Positions 1 through 8,159 of a DNA stretch of 64,000 bases are shown here, piece after piece. A program made the position numbers and the translations under genes. This stretch comes from Ruegeria arenilitoris (GTDB lineage Bacteria > Pseudomonadota > Alphaproteobacteria > Rhodobacterales > Rhodobacteraceae), in the NCBI RefSeq assembly GCF_042675705.1, contig NZ_JBHTJJ010000001.1; one strand, written 5' to 3'. Position 1 is the stretch's first letter, and every line of letters starts with the position of its first letter. Below the pieces are notes generated by a model, which was not told the DNA's origin, ran no database searches, and worked only from the letters and a program-made list of their open reading frames with translations.

Positions 1-512
1 TGCCGGTGGCGATTCTCAAGGCCGCGCGGGTGGCGGATGACTGGCATGCGCGGTTCTCGGCCATCGAGCGGCAATACCTGTTTCGCATCCTGATCCGCCG
101 TGCGCCCGCGACCCATGACAAGGGCCAGGTCTGGCAGATCGGGCATCCGCTGGATGTCGCCGCGATGCAGGAAGGGGCCGACATGCTGATCGGGCGGCAC
201 GATTTCACCACCTTCCGGTCCTCGATCTGCCAGGCGGCCAGCCCGGTCAAGACGTTGGACGAGCTGCGCGTCGAACAGGTTCAGGGCTTTTCCGGCCCCG
301 AGGTGCATTTTCACGTCCGCGCCCGGTCCTTCCTGCACAACCAGGTCCGCAGTTTCGTCGGCACGCTGGAACGGGTCGGCGCGGGCGCTTGGACACCGCA
401 GGACGTGCGCGATGCGCTCGAGGCCGCCGACCGCGCGGCCTGCGGGCCGGTCTGCCCGCCGCAAGGATTGTACCTGGCGCGGGTGGGCTATCCCGATCCT
501 GTTTTCGACTGA
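1..512 (+). CDS. truA: tRNA pseudouridine synthase A, C-terminal part (partial at window edge)
   Basis: TruA converts uridines 38-40 of the tRNA anticodon arm to pseudouridine in the cytoplasm. The reading frame is open from the window edge, so the N-terminal third with the catalytic aspartate lies outside. What is visible is the C-terminal catalytic half: the conserved HDFTTFRSSIC segment and the RARSFLHNQVRSFVGTL segment, which in the family forms the active-site floor, ending in GLYLARVGYP. About 170 residues are present, against roughly 250-260 in whole enzymes. It ends 3 bases from the convergent stop of the NicO-type transporter. Confidence 0.9.
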   Translation, partial: PVAILKAARVADDWHARFSAIERQYLFRILIRRAPATHDKGQVWQIGHPLDVAAMQEGADMLIGRHDFTTFRSSICQAASPVKTLDELRVEQVQGFSGPEVHFHVRARSFLHNQVRSFVGTLERVGAGAWTPQDVRDALEAADRAACGPVCPPQGLYLARVGYPDPVFD

Positions 513-514
513 CG

Positions 515-1447
515 TCAGAGCGCGCGCAGCAGCAATCCGCCCGCGATCACTGCGATCAGCAGCCCGGCCACCAGTTCGATCGTGGGTGCCAACACGGCCG
601 CGAACCGCGTGGCCGAGGCCGAGGCCAGCAACCCGCCCCGCAACCCGAACGACGTCCAGCCAACCAGGGTGGTGACGGTCGCGGTGCCCAGCGCCATGGC
701 AAAGGCCCCGGCGACGCCGACCATCGCGATGCCCATCTGCCAGGTCAGGATCAGCACGAACAAGGCCCCGGTACAGGGTCGCGCGGCGATACCGGCGATC
801 AGGATCAGCGCCTCGCGCAGGCTGCCGACCTGGGCCACCTCTTCGGCGGTGGGGCCGTGACGATGCCCGCAATCGGAACAGACTTCGCCGTCGTGGTGGT
901 GATGCCCGTGATCATGATGATGGTGATGGTCATGCGGAGCACTGTCCGCACGACCGCGCCGGGCGAAACTGCGCAGCGATCGCAGAACCAGCCACAGCCC
1001 GATGGCCGCGATCGCGCCATAGCTGACCGGGGCCATGATCTGTTCGGTGGTGCCGACCAGGCTTTGCCGCGACATCTGGAACACCAGAACGCCTGCATAA
1101 ACCAGAACGATCGCCGTCACGGCCTGCCCTAGCGAGGACAGTACGCTGATCGCCGACAGGCGCAGAAAGGCGACATTGCGGCCCAGCCCGTACCCTCCGA
1201 TCAGCACCTTGCCATGACCCGGCCCCACCGCATGGAAGAACCCATAGGCGAAACAGACGGCCAGCAGCGTGGCCACGGCCTCGGGCTGTTCGGCCCGCGC
1301 GGCCCGCAGGGCACGGGCAATCTGGTTCTGGAATTCCCGCTGCTCGCCCGCGGCCCAGGACGCGAGGCTGTCAAACCCGCCGCTGCCCCAGAACCACAGC
1401 AGCAGCGCAATCGCCAGACCGACCGGAAGGATCAGGTAGCGGGACAT
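515..1447 (-). CDS. NicO/RcnA-family nickel/cobalt transporter
   Basis: This is a 310-residue polytopic inner-membrane protein of the NicO/RcnA family, whose members move Ni2+ or Co2+, usually outward. Visible are an N-terminal membrane helix, the family motif HAVGPGHGK near residue 72, several later hydrophobic segments, and a very histidine-rich cytoplasmic loop (DHHHHHDHGHHHHDG followed by CSDCGHRHG) in the middle, as expected for metal capture. Its start lies inside the end of the upstream DUF1007 gene (16-base overlap), so the two are translated together. Metal specificity cannot be read from the sequence; zinc is possible. Confidence 0.85.
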   Translation of the reverse strand: MSRYLILPVGLAIALLLWFWGSGGFDSLASWAAGEQREFQNQIARALRAARAEQPEAVATLLAVCFAYGFFHAVGPGHGKVLIGGYGLGRNVAFLRLSAISVLSSLGQAVTAIVLVYAGVLVFQMSRQSLVGTTEQIMAPVSYGAIAAIGLWLVLRSLRSFARRGRADSAPHDHHHHHDHGHHHHDGEVCSDCGHRHGPTAEEVAQVGSLREALILIAGIAARPCTGALFVLILTWQMGIAMVGVAGAFAMALGTATVTTLVGWTSFGLRGGLLASASATRFAAVLAPTIELVAGLLIAVIAGGLLLRAL

Positions 1448-2079
1448 GAAACGCGGATCTCGGTGGCAAAGCGTTCACCGACCAGAGGGATGTCGTTCTC
1501 CTCGAGGTCATAGTCGGCGTCCAGGGTCAGCAGAAAGGCCTGCATCTGGGCCAGTTCGCCGTCGATATCCGGCTCGAACCGGTCGATCCGGCAGGTTTCA
1601 GGACCGGTGACGGTAACCGGGCGCGTCACCTCGTAGGCGGTATAGAATGTCTCGTCATAGGGTTTGGCCGATAGGCCTTGGGCGGGCACAGGGTCGCCCT
1701 CGACCTTGCGCAGATGGGTGGTCACGATACGGCCATCTTCGGTCGTGGCGCGCGGTTCCAGCGGGCCGGACAAGGCAACCGGCTGATCGGCGGCCAGGAT
1801 GACGAGATCACCGTTGTATCCTTCGACCCACTGCGCGTCGAAGCCAGCGAGGCGCTGCTCTTCCGCCTCGGACAGCACGCCGTCGCCGTCCTGATCCAAC
1901 CTCATGTCCTCGAGCACAAGCAGCGAGTAGAACTCGTCATAGGCCCAGGTGACGCGGACATGCGACAGGTTGCCCGACTCGTCCACGATGAATTCCAACC
2001 CGGTGTCGATGAAGACATGCGGGTGCGCCACCGCGGTAAACGGCAGGCAACAGGCGATCAAGGTGGGTATCCAGCGCAT
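1432..2079 (-). CDS. DUF1007 family periplasmic protein
   Basis: A 215-residue protein of the DUF1007 family, commonly encoded next to NicO/RcnA-type transporters and thought to be a periplasmic partner in metal handling. The chosen start (2079) gives a clean signal peptide, MRWIPTLIACCLPFTAVAHP, followed by HVFIDTGLEF, the usual DUF1007 opening; the longer open frame upstream is low-complexity and has no family resemblance. An EF-hand-like stretch, DQDGDGVLSEAE, lies near residue 65 of the precursor. The 3' end overlaps the transporter gene by 16 bases. The family and context are clear; the biochemical role is inferred. Confidence 0.8.
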   Translation of the reverse strand: MRWIPTLIACCLPFTAVAHPHVFIDTGLEFIVDESGNLSHVRVTWAYDEFYSLLVLEDMRLDQDGDGVLSEAEEQRLAGFDAQWVEGYNGDLVILAADQPVALSGPLEPRATTEDGRIVTTHLRKVEGDPVPAQGLSAKPYDETFYTAYEVTRPVTVTGPETCRIDRFEPDIDGELAQMQAFLLTLDADYDLEENDIPLVGERFATEIRVSCPAT

Positions 2080-2147
2080 GAACGCGAAGATAGGGTGCCC
2101 GACCGGCGCTGGCAACGCGGTTCGGCGGTAAGCACGGATTTTGCCGC

Positions 2148-2963
2148 TCATTTCGGCGGAAACAGGACCAGCGTCTGCAGCGCCGTGCCGATCGGACCTT
2201 GAGTATCGTACAGAACCGACTGCGACATCCCGATGCCGCTGGGCTGCCAGTGTGACACGGAATCCGAGGCGAGCCAGTCGGAGGTCGGCTCGCGGTGAAT
2301 CTGCACCGTCAGGTCGGTGTTCATGAACCCCATTTCCGAAGTCGGCGCATTCCACGAAATTCCGTTGCCGCAATCGGCCAGCGGGCATAGCGACTGGATC
2401 GGCGAGGGGGTTTCGCCCTGCAGCAGCGGTGGGGTGCGCATCCAAATGGTTTTTGGGCCCGCCCCCTGATTACCGCATTTGGGATAGGCCACCTCGGAAT
2501 GATGGGCAAAGCCGGGCAGGTCATGCCGCATTTCGCCGATGGGAAACGGGCCGTCTTCGATCTGCGACAGGTCGGGGCCTTCGATCGCCACATTCGGCAC
2601 CGGCCCCAGATCCCGGCGCGCCAGATGCATCGTAGTGGCGGTGGCGCACAGCGTGTCATCGAGGTCATGCACCGTGACACGTGTGGTGGCCAGCGTCTTG
2701 GTGTGGCGCACGGTTTCGGCGGCCACGCGCAAACCGGACAGAGGCAGCGGGCGTAGAAGATCGACCGTCAGACGGGTCAGCATCTTGTCGGGACCGACCT
2801 CGATCTCGGCCGCGCGCACGATCAGGCCCGCAACCGGGCCGGCATGACAGTGGTCGGCCGACCACGGCCCGCGCGCCGGGTCATTGCCGACAAAGGCCCC
2901 ATCGGGCGCGACCCGGAAATAGGCGGTCTCGCCCACCACTGGCTGCATCGCCACGTCCTGCAT
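2148..2963 (-). CDS. Thioesterase-superfamily protein (acyl-CoA thioesterase-like)
   Basis: A 271-residue protein resembling the double-hotdog acyl-CoA thioesterase (TesB-like, 4HBT_3) family, which hydrolyses acyl-CoA to free acid and CoA. The N-terminal half carries the typical FVGNDPARGPWSADHCHAGP opening and a LTVDLLRPLPLSG strand; the C-terminal half repeats the fold, ending in IGTALQTLVLFPPK. It starts directly after the acyl-CoA dehydrogenase stop, implying one transcript and a joint role in acyl-CoA turnover. An alternative start at 2948 has a slightly better ribosome site. The substrate is unknown. Confidence 0.75.
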   Translation of the reverse strand: MQDVAMQPVVGETAYFRVAPDGAFVGNDPARGPWSADHCHAGPVAGLIVRAAEIEVGPDKMLTRLTVDLLRPLPLSGLRVAAETVRHTKTLATTRVTVHDLDDTLCATATTMHLARRDLGPVPNVAIEGPDLSQIEDGPFPIGEMRHDLPGFAHHSEVAYPKCGNQGAGPKTIWMRTPPLLQGETPSPIQSLCPLADCGNGISWNAPTSEMGFMNTDLTVQIHREPTSDWLASDSVSHWQPSGIGMSQSVLYDTQGPIGTALQTLVLFPPK

Positions 2964-2964
2964 G

Positions 2965-4200
2965 TCAGATCTTTTCCTGGGTATGCTTTTTCAGTTCGGC
3001 CCGCGCCACCTGACGGCGATGCACCGCATCCGGGCCGTCGGCCAACCGCAGCGTGCGCACATGCGTCCAGGCGGTGGCCAGCGGCGTATCCTGGCTAACG
3101 CCTTGCCCGCCGTACATCTGCACCGCCTCGTCGATCACCTTCAGCGCGACGCGCGGCGCGACGACCTTGATCTGGCTGATCCACGGGGCCGCTGCGCGCG
3201 CATCGCCCTGATCCATGTACCACGCAGCCTTCAGGCACAGCAGGCGGGCCATCTCGATCTCCATCCGGCACTCGGCGATGATGTCGAAATTGGCACCCAG
3301 CTGCGCCAGCTTCTTGCCGAAGGCTTCGCGCTGCAGGGCGCGTTTGCACATCTGCTCCAGCGCCATCTCGGCCTGGCCGATCGCGCGCATGCAGTGATGG
3401 ATACGACCGGGCCCGAGGCGCCCCTGCGCGATTTCAAACCCGCGGCCCTCGCCCAGCAGGATGTTCTCGGCCGGCACCCGGACATCGGTGAACCGGATAT
3501 GCATGTGCCCGTGCGGTGCGTCGTCATGGCCGTACACTTCCATCGGGCGCAGGATCTCGATCCCCGGCGTGTCGGCGGGCACCACGATCATCGACTGGCG
3601 CTTGTGCTTGGGCAGGTCGTCGCCGCCGGTCTTGACCATCACGATGTAGACCTTGCAGCGCGGATCGCCCGCGCCGGACGACCACCATTTCTCGCCATTC
3701 AGAACATAGTCGTCCCCGTCCCGCACACAGGACATCGAGATATTCGTGGCATCCGACGAGGCCACATCCGGCTCGGTCATCAGATAGGCCGAGCGGATCT
3801 CGCCCTCGAGCAGCGGTTTGAGCCACTGCGCTTTCATCTTCTCGGTGCCGTAGCGCTCGAACACCTCCATGTTCCCGGTATCGGGGGCGGAACAGTTGAA
3901 CACCTCGGCGCCCAGCGGGGTCTTGCCCATCTCTTCGGCGAAACAGGCGTATTCGACCGTGGTCAGGCCAAACCCCTTGTCGCTGTCGGTCAGCCAGAAA
4001 TTCCACAGACCGGCCGCCTTTGCCTTGGCCTTCAACCCTTCCAGGATCTCGGCCTGGCGTTCGGTATACTGCCAGCGGTCGCCCTTGTTGATCTCGGCCT
4101 GGTATTCCTCTTCCAGGGGCATGATTTCGTTGCGGATCATCTCGCGGACCCGCTCCAGCAACGCCCGGTTCTCCTCGCGCAAGACGAATGACATGTTCAT
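2965..4200 (-). CDS. Acyl-CoA dehydrogenase family protein
   Basis: A 411-residue FAD-dependent acyl-CoA dehydrogenase, oxidising an acyl-CoA to the trans-2-enoyl-CoA and passing electrons to ETF. The sequence shows the three family parts: a helical N-domain, the middle beta domain with the FAD-binding MTEPDVASSDATNI and NGEKWWSSGAG segments, and the helical C-domain ending with MYGGQGVSQDTPLA. The C-terminus (ADGPDAVHRRQVARAELKK) is typical of the long-chain/ACAD10-11-like group. The start at 4200 is supported by a GGAGGA ribosome site seven bases upstream. It is followed by the thioesterase gene. Confidence 0.9.
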   Translation of the reverse strand: MNMSFVLREENRALLERVREMIRNEIMPLEEEYQAEINKGDRWQYTERQAEILEGLKAKAKAAGLWNFWLTDSDKGFGLTTVEYACFAEEMGKTPLGAEVFNCSAPDTGNMEVFERYGTEKMKAQWLKPLLEGEIRSAYLMTEPDVASSDATNISMSCVRDGDDYVLNGEKWWSSGAGDPRCKVYIVMVKTGGDDLPKHKRQSMIVVPADTPGIEILRPMEVYGHDDAPHGHMHIRFTDVRVPAENILLGEGRGFEIAQGRLGPGRIHHCMRAIGQAEMALEQMCKRALQREAFGKKLAQLGANFDIIAECRMEIEMARLLCLKAAWYMDQGDARAAAPWISQIKVVAPRVALKVIDEAVQMYGGQGVSQDTPLATAWTHVRTLRLADGPDAVHRRQVARAELKKHTQEKI

Positions 4201-4329
4201 GAAGAATCCTCCGTAGATCCCGGAACCGGGCTTTACCTTTGCGCCGAGGATGGCTTAGCTGCGGCAACTGTGTCCAGCCGCGTGACGGCACGTCACTTGC
4301 AATCAATTTGAAACGGAACAGGGGCGCAG

Positions 4330-5265
4330 ATGGCGTTGTTGATCGATACCGGGCTGTCCGACTGGATGAGCGATGCCGAGATTGCCGAAGAGGTACGGCG
4401 ACATGCACCAACGGCCGATGTGCGCACGCCAAGCACCATTGGTGACCCGGCCGAGGTCACCATGGTGGCGGTTGTCGGCCTGCGGGACGATCACGCGAGC
4501 CGCCTGCCCAATCTGCAGCTGGTGCAAAAGTTGGGCGCCGGGGTCGAGACAATCGTGTCGAACCCCGCCCTGCCCGCGCATGTCCGCGTGGCCCGCCTGA
4601 AACCGGACGCCCCGGCGCAAGGCATCGCGGAGTGGTTTCTGGCCTATATCCTGTACGCTCACCGGAACATGGGCTTTCACGCGGACGCTCAGCGGCGGGC
4701 CGAGTGGCGGCCGAAAGCGCCGGTGCTGACATCTGACACCGTAGTCGGAGTTCTGGGGCTGGGCCATATCGGCAGCCGTACCGCCTGCATGCTGCGCGAT
4801 GTCGGGTTTCAGGTCATCGGCTGGAGCCGGTCACCCAAGCAAATCAAAGATGTCACCTGTCTGCACGGGCAGGATGCTTTGCCGGGAATGCTGGGCGGTT
4901 GCGACCATGTCTGCGCGATACTGCCCTCGACCCCCGAAACCATCGGCTTGTTCGACGCAGAAATGCTCAGCGCAATGAAGGACGGCAGCCAGTTGTTGAA
5001 TGCGGGACGTGGCGACCTGATCGACGAGGAAGCCTTGATCGAGGCACTTTACCGGGGTCGTCCGGGCCATGCGGTTCTCGATGTGACCTCACAAGAGCCA
5101 TTGCCCGAAGACAGCCCTTTATGGCGGCACCCGTCGGTCACGATCACACCGCACGTGTCGGGATGGCATCTGGGTGATGCGTTGGCGGATGTCGCCCAGA
5201 ACTTTCTGCGGCTGAGCGCAGGTCAGCCCCTGCTGCACGAGGTTGATCGCAGCCGCGGTTACTGA
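4330..5265 (+). CDS. D-2-hydroxyacid dehydrogenase, glyoxylate/hydroxypyruvate reductase A-like
   Basis: A 311-residue NAD(P)-dependent reductase of the D-2-hydroxyacid dehydrogenase superfamily, closest in layout to GhrA, which reduces glyoxylate to glycolate and hydroxypyruvate to glycerate. The Rossmann motif VVGVLGLGHIGSRTA starts near residue 138; the catalytic arginine lies in NAGRGDLIDEEAL, the glutamate in DVTSQEPLPEDSPLW, and the histidine in ITPHVSG. Placed at the edge of a ureide-degradation locus whose end product is glyoxylate, it may dispose of that product; this link is inferred from position only. Confidence 0.85.
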   Translation: MALLIDTGLSDWMSDAEIAEEVRRHAPTADVRTPSTIGDPAEVTMVAVVGLRDDHASRLPNLQLVQKLGAGVETIVSNPALPAHVRVARLKPDAPAQGIAEWFLAYILYAHRNMGFHADAQRRAEWRPKAPVLTSDTVVGVLGLGHIGSRTACMLRDVGFQVIGWSRSPKQIKDVTCLHGQDALPGMLGGCDHVCAILPSTPETIGLFDAEMLSAMKDGSQLLNAGRGDLIDEEALIEALYRGRPGHAVLDVTSQEPLPEDSPLWRHPSVTITPHVSGWHLGDALADVAQNFLRLSAGQPLLHEVDRSRGY

Positions 5266-5272
5266 GCCGCGA

Positions 5273-5629
5273 TTACGGCGTCAGAATCCAATTGCCGCTG
5301 GCATCCTTGCACTGACGGGTGCGGATTTCCGGGTTGGGCGCCGCCCCGGACGGCTGCACAAAGTGCTGGAAGTGAACGCAGTTGTCCTTCACGTCCCGTA
5401 TCCTGACCGTGCCTTTGGTGCCCGTTTTCTCGTTGACCCAGTTCCGCTCCTGCCCGACGCTTGGGGTTCCGCCTGCCAGCATCGAAGACGTCGTCGCGTC
5501 CAGAACCCGGTAGTCTTCCGGGCTCAGCCCCATTTCGGCGATGATCCGGGACAGAGGCTTGGCATCGACCGCCCCCACGACACCCGACAAAAACAGCGCA
5601 AACAGGGCAGCAGGCAACCGGACAGTCAT
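5273..5629 (-). CDS. Small exported protein, function unknown
   Basis: A 118-residue protein with a clear signal peptide (MTVRLPAALFALFLSGVVGAVDA). The mature part has a conserved-looking GTKGTVRIRDVKDN stretch, two cysteines (DNCVHFQ and RQCKD) that could form a disulfide, and the ending ASGNWILTP, which recalls the RT0821/Lpp0805-type surface-protein domain found in small periplasmic proteins of alphaproteobacteria. The start at 5629 was chosen for the signal peptide; the open frame continues upstream without such a feature. It converges on the hydroxyacid dehydrogenase gene 8 bases away. No function can be assigned. Confidence 0.7.
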   Translation of the reverse strand: MTVRLPAALFALFLSGVVGAVDAKPLSRIIAEMGLSPEDYRVLDATTSSMLAGGTPSVGQERNWVNEKTGTKGTVRIRDVKDNCVHFQHFVQPSGAAPNPEIRTRQCKDASGNWILTP

Positions 5630-5806
5630 GCGAAACTCGCTTTCGTGAAAATTGAACTGCACCAAGAATATACATCCGAGCAATCAGGGCCAAGCCCCCG
5701 CGGCCGGACCTTCAAATAATGCCGAACAAACCTATTGGACTGCTGGCGCTATCCGCCTGCTGCTGATGTGACCATAGTAACCGGAAACCAAGCTTGAGGC
5801 ACAGGA

Positions 5807-6640
5807 ATGGCTCATCAAAACTACTACGCGCCCACCGGCGGGCTTCCGGACCAGACGCAGCTGCTAACTGACCGCGCCATGTTCACTGACGCCTATGCCG
5901 TCATCCCGAAAGGCACGATGCGCGACATCGTGACCAGCTTTCTGCCTTTTTGGGAACAGACCCGACTGTGGGTCCTGTCGCGTCCCCTTAGCGGGTTTGC
6001 CGAGACGTTTTCGCAATACATCATGGAGGTCCAGCCGGGCGGCGGCAGCGATACGCCCGAGACGGACCCGGAAGCCCAAGGCGTGCTCTTCGTCGTCGAA
6101 GGGTCGGTTACCCTGACCCTGGCGGGGCAGGTCCACGTGCTGGACACAGGGGGCTATGCCTACATTCCGCCCGGGTCCGATTGGACCTTGCACAACCGCT
6201 CTGACGCCGTGGCCCGGTTCCATTGGGTGCGCAAGGCCTATGAGGCCGTACCCGGATTGCCAGCCCCCGATCCGATCATCACCAACGAACGCGACGTCGC
6301 CCCAACCCCAATGCCCGGCACCGAAGGTCGGTGGGCCACCACGCGCTTCGCGGACCCGAATGATCTGCGCCATGACATGCATGTGAACATTGTCACGTTT
6401 GAACCGGGCGGGGTCATCCCCTTTGCCGAAACGCATGTCATGGAACACGGGCTTTATGTGCTTGAGGGAAAGGCCGTCTATCGACTGAATCAGGATTGGG
6501 TCGAGGTCGAGGCCGGTGACTACATGTGGTTGCGTGCGTTCTGTCCTCAAGCCTGCTACGCGGGCGGGCCGGGGCGATTCCGGTATCTGCTCTACAAGGA
6601 CGTCAATCGGCACATGCCGTTGAAACTGTCCACACGATGA
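5807..6640 (+). CDS. (S)-ureidoglycine aminohydrolase (double cupin)
   Basis: A 277-residue bicupin matching (S)-ureidoglycine aminohydrolase (UGHY/AllE type), the Mn2+ enzyme that releases ammonia from (S)-ureidoglycine to give (S)-ureidoglycolate in purine ring breakdown. The N-terminal cupin holds YIMEVQPGGGSDTPE; the C-terminal cupin holds the metal ligands in ETHVMEHGLYVLEG (Glu, His and His at the family spacing) and the later glutamine in CPQACY. Its substrate comes from allantoate and its product goes to ureidoglycolate lyase, encoded at 9654-10142. About 120 bases upstream are AT-richer and could hold its promoter. Confidence 0.88.
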   Translation: MAHQNYYAPTGGLPDQTQLLTDRAMFTDAYAVIPKGTMRDIVTSFLPFWEQTRLWVLSRPLSGFAETFSQYIMEVQPGGGSDTPETDPEAQGVLFVVEGSVTLTLAGQVHVLDTGGYAYIPPGSDWTLHNRSDAVARFHWVRKAYEAVPGLPAPDPIITNERDVAPTPMPGTEGRWATTRFADPNDLRHDMHVNIVTFEPGGVIPFAETHVMEHGLYVLEGKAVYRLNQDWVEVEAGDYMWLRAFCPQACYAGGPGRFRYLLYKDVNRHMPLKLSTR

Positions 6641-6751
6641 CCAGCAAAAGGTCCTGAAAACGGGCTTTTGCGTCGGCAGGGGTTCACAGGGACGGCGGAA
6701 TTTGCTGAAATCAGAGGTGATTTCGTTTTGTTCATTCGTGGAGATTGGTCG

Positions 6752-7075
6752 ATGAAACTGCGCGCCCCTCTGACGGCACTGGCCATGATCGGCCTGATGG
6801 TCGCCGTCGACACCGCCCCGGTCGAGGCGAAGGAAGCGACCAAAACCGTATCCGTCATGAGCCGCACATGGGCTGTGACGCAGGTTGCGGATGCCCCTGT
6901 CGTGTATCGTGCGACCCGCGACAACAACAACCTCAACCCGTTCGGCCCGCCGCCGCGCCTGCGCACGGTTCAGGCCATTGCGGCCATCCAGCAGGCAACC
7001 GGGTGCAAGGTGATCCGGTCAAGCATGTACCAGAATATTTCGGGCCAGTTCTTCTCCCAGGTCAGCTGCGGATAA
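6752..7075 (+). CDS. Small exported hypothetical protein
   Basis: A 107-residue protein with a signal peptide (MKLRAPLTALAMIGLMVAVD, cleaved around PVEA-KE). The mature domain contains the phrase NNNLNPFGPPPRLRTVQAI and two cysteines (TGCKVIRSS and QVSCG) near the C-terminus. The start at 6752 has a GGAG about 10 bases upstream; the longer open frame begins in non-signal sequence. It lies between the ureidoglycine aminohydrolase and a GAPDH gene on the same strand. I do not recognise the family. Confidence 0.65.
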   Translation: MKLRAPLTALAMIGLMVAVDTAPVEAKEATKTVSVMSRTWAVTQVADAPVVYRATRDNNNLNPFGPPPRLRTVQAIAAIQQATGCKVIRSSMYQNISGQFFSQVSCG

Positions 7076-7129
7076 CGGAGACTCCATAGGGGCATTGAGG
7101 TCGGTCAGACGGCCTGCCATAGCTTGCGC

Positions 7130-8119
7130 ATGAAACTCGCAATCAACGGATTCGGCCGCATCGGCCGCACGATCCTGCGGCAGGTCATGGCCCTGCCAGC
7201 GGGTTCGGATGTTCAAGTGGTGCTGATCAACGACATCGCACCGCTGGAAACCTGTGCCTATCTGTTCCAGTACGACAGCACGTTCGGCCCCTATGGCGGT
7301 TCGGTGGAAACCAGCGCCGGGGCCCTGCAAGTGGATGGACAATCGATTCCACTTAGCCACAGCGATGACCTTGCCGACGTCGATCTGTCCGGCGTGGACG
7401 TGATGCTGGATTGCACGGGTATCGCGCGCAGTTCGGACGTGGCGATCCGGGGCCTGCAGGCAGGGGCTGGCAAGGTGCTGATTTCCGGCCCGTCCCCGGC
7501 CGCCGAGACGACGATCGTTCTGGGTGCCAACGAAGACATGCTGGGCAATGCCCGGATTGTATCGAACGCGTCCTGCACCACCAACGCGCTGGCGCCGCTG
7601 GCCAAGGCGATCGACGAGATCGGGGGCATCGCCTCAGCGCACATGACCACGATTCACTGCTACACCAACAGCCAGCCGATGGTGGACGCTCCGCGTGGAG
7701 ACCTGGCGCGGTCACGGGCCGGGGCCTTGTCGATGGTGCCCACAACGTCAAGCGCGACCCATCTGATCGACGTGATTCTGCCGCATCTGGCCGGGAGAAT
7801 TTCCGGTGCGGCGGTGCGGGTGCCCACTGCCAGCGTCTCCGCCGTAGACCTGGTTGTGACCCTGCAAAAAGGAATGGAACCCGAGCTGTTCTCGGCCGAA
7901 TTGCGCCGCGCCGTCGAGGCATCAAAGGTGCTCGGCTGGACCGACTTGCCGCTGGTCTCGTCTGATCTGCGTGCGCGACCGGAATCGCTGGTGATTGCCG
8001 GACCGGAAACGCGGGTCGTCGGGCAAAACCAGGTTCGGGTTTTCGGATGGTACGACAATGAGTGGGGTTTTTCGGCCCGTATGCTCGATGTCGCCGGGAT
8101 GATGGCCCAGTCGGAATAG
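7130..8119 (+). CDS. Type I glyceraldehyde-3-phosphate dehydrogenase
   Basis: A 329-residue phosphorylating GAPDH, converting glyceraldehyde 3-phosphate, NAD(P)+ and phosphate to 1,3-bisphosphoglycerate. The N-terminus MKLAINGFGRIGRTILRQV is the dinucleotide-binding motif; the active-site cysteine sits in SNASCTTNALAPLAK and the catalytic histidine in MTTIHCYT; the C-terminal VFGWYDNEWGFSARM is the family hallmark. A TTG six bases upstream is in frame, but the ATG at 7130 gives the standard N-terminus. It is an isolated copy inside a purine-catabolism locus, not beside pgk or tkt, so it may be a secondary paralogue. Confidence 0.88.
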   Translation: MKLAINGFGRIGRTILRQVMALPAGSDVQVVLINDIAPLETCAYLFQYDSTFGPYGGSVETSAGALQVDGQSIPLSHSDDLADVDLSGVDVMLDCTGIARSSDVAIRGLQAGAGKVLISGPSPAAETTIVLGANEDMLGNARIVSNASCTTNALAPLAKAIDEIGGIASAHMTTIHCYTNSQPMVDAPRGDLARSRAGALSMVPTTSSATHLIDVILPHLAGRISGAAVRVPTASVSAVDLVVTLQKGMEPELFSAELRRAVEASKVLGWTDLPLVSSDLRARPESLVIAGPETRVVGQNQVRVFGWYDNEWGFSARMLDVAGMMAQSE

Positions 8120-8146
8120 CCCGCAGCGCGCTTGGCGCTGCAGGGC
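8118..8146. terminator. GC-rich hairpin between gap and the purine permease
   Basis: A stem of CAGCGC (8124-8129) with GCGCTG (8135-8140) is extended by AGCCC and GGGCT on the outside. It overlaps the GAPDH stop codon and lies between convergent genes, so it may end both transcripts. No T-run follows on either strand, so the terminator call is tentative. Confidence 0.4.
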
Positions 8147-8159
8147 TGAGCTACAGGTT

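Noticed and set aside
2962..4191. Open frame of 409 residues opposite the acyl-CoA dehydrogenase
   Set aside because: It lies wholly on the other strand of a clear acyl-CoA dehydrogenase and has the His/Arg/Gln-rich composition typical of high-GC antisense frames.
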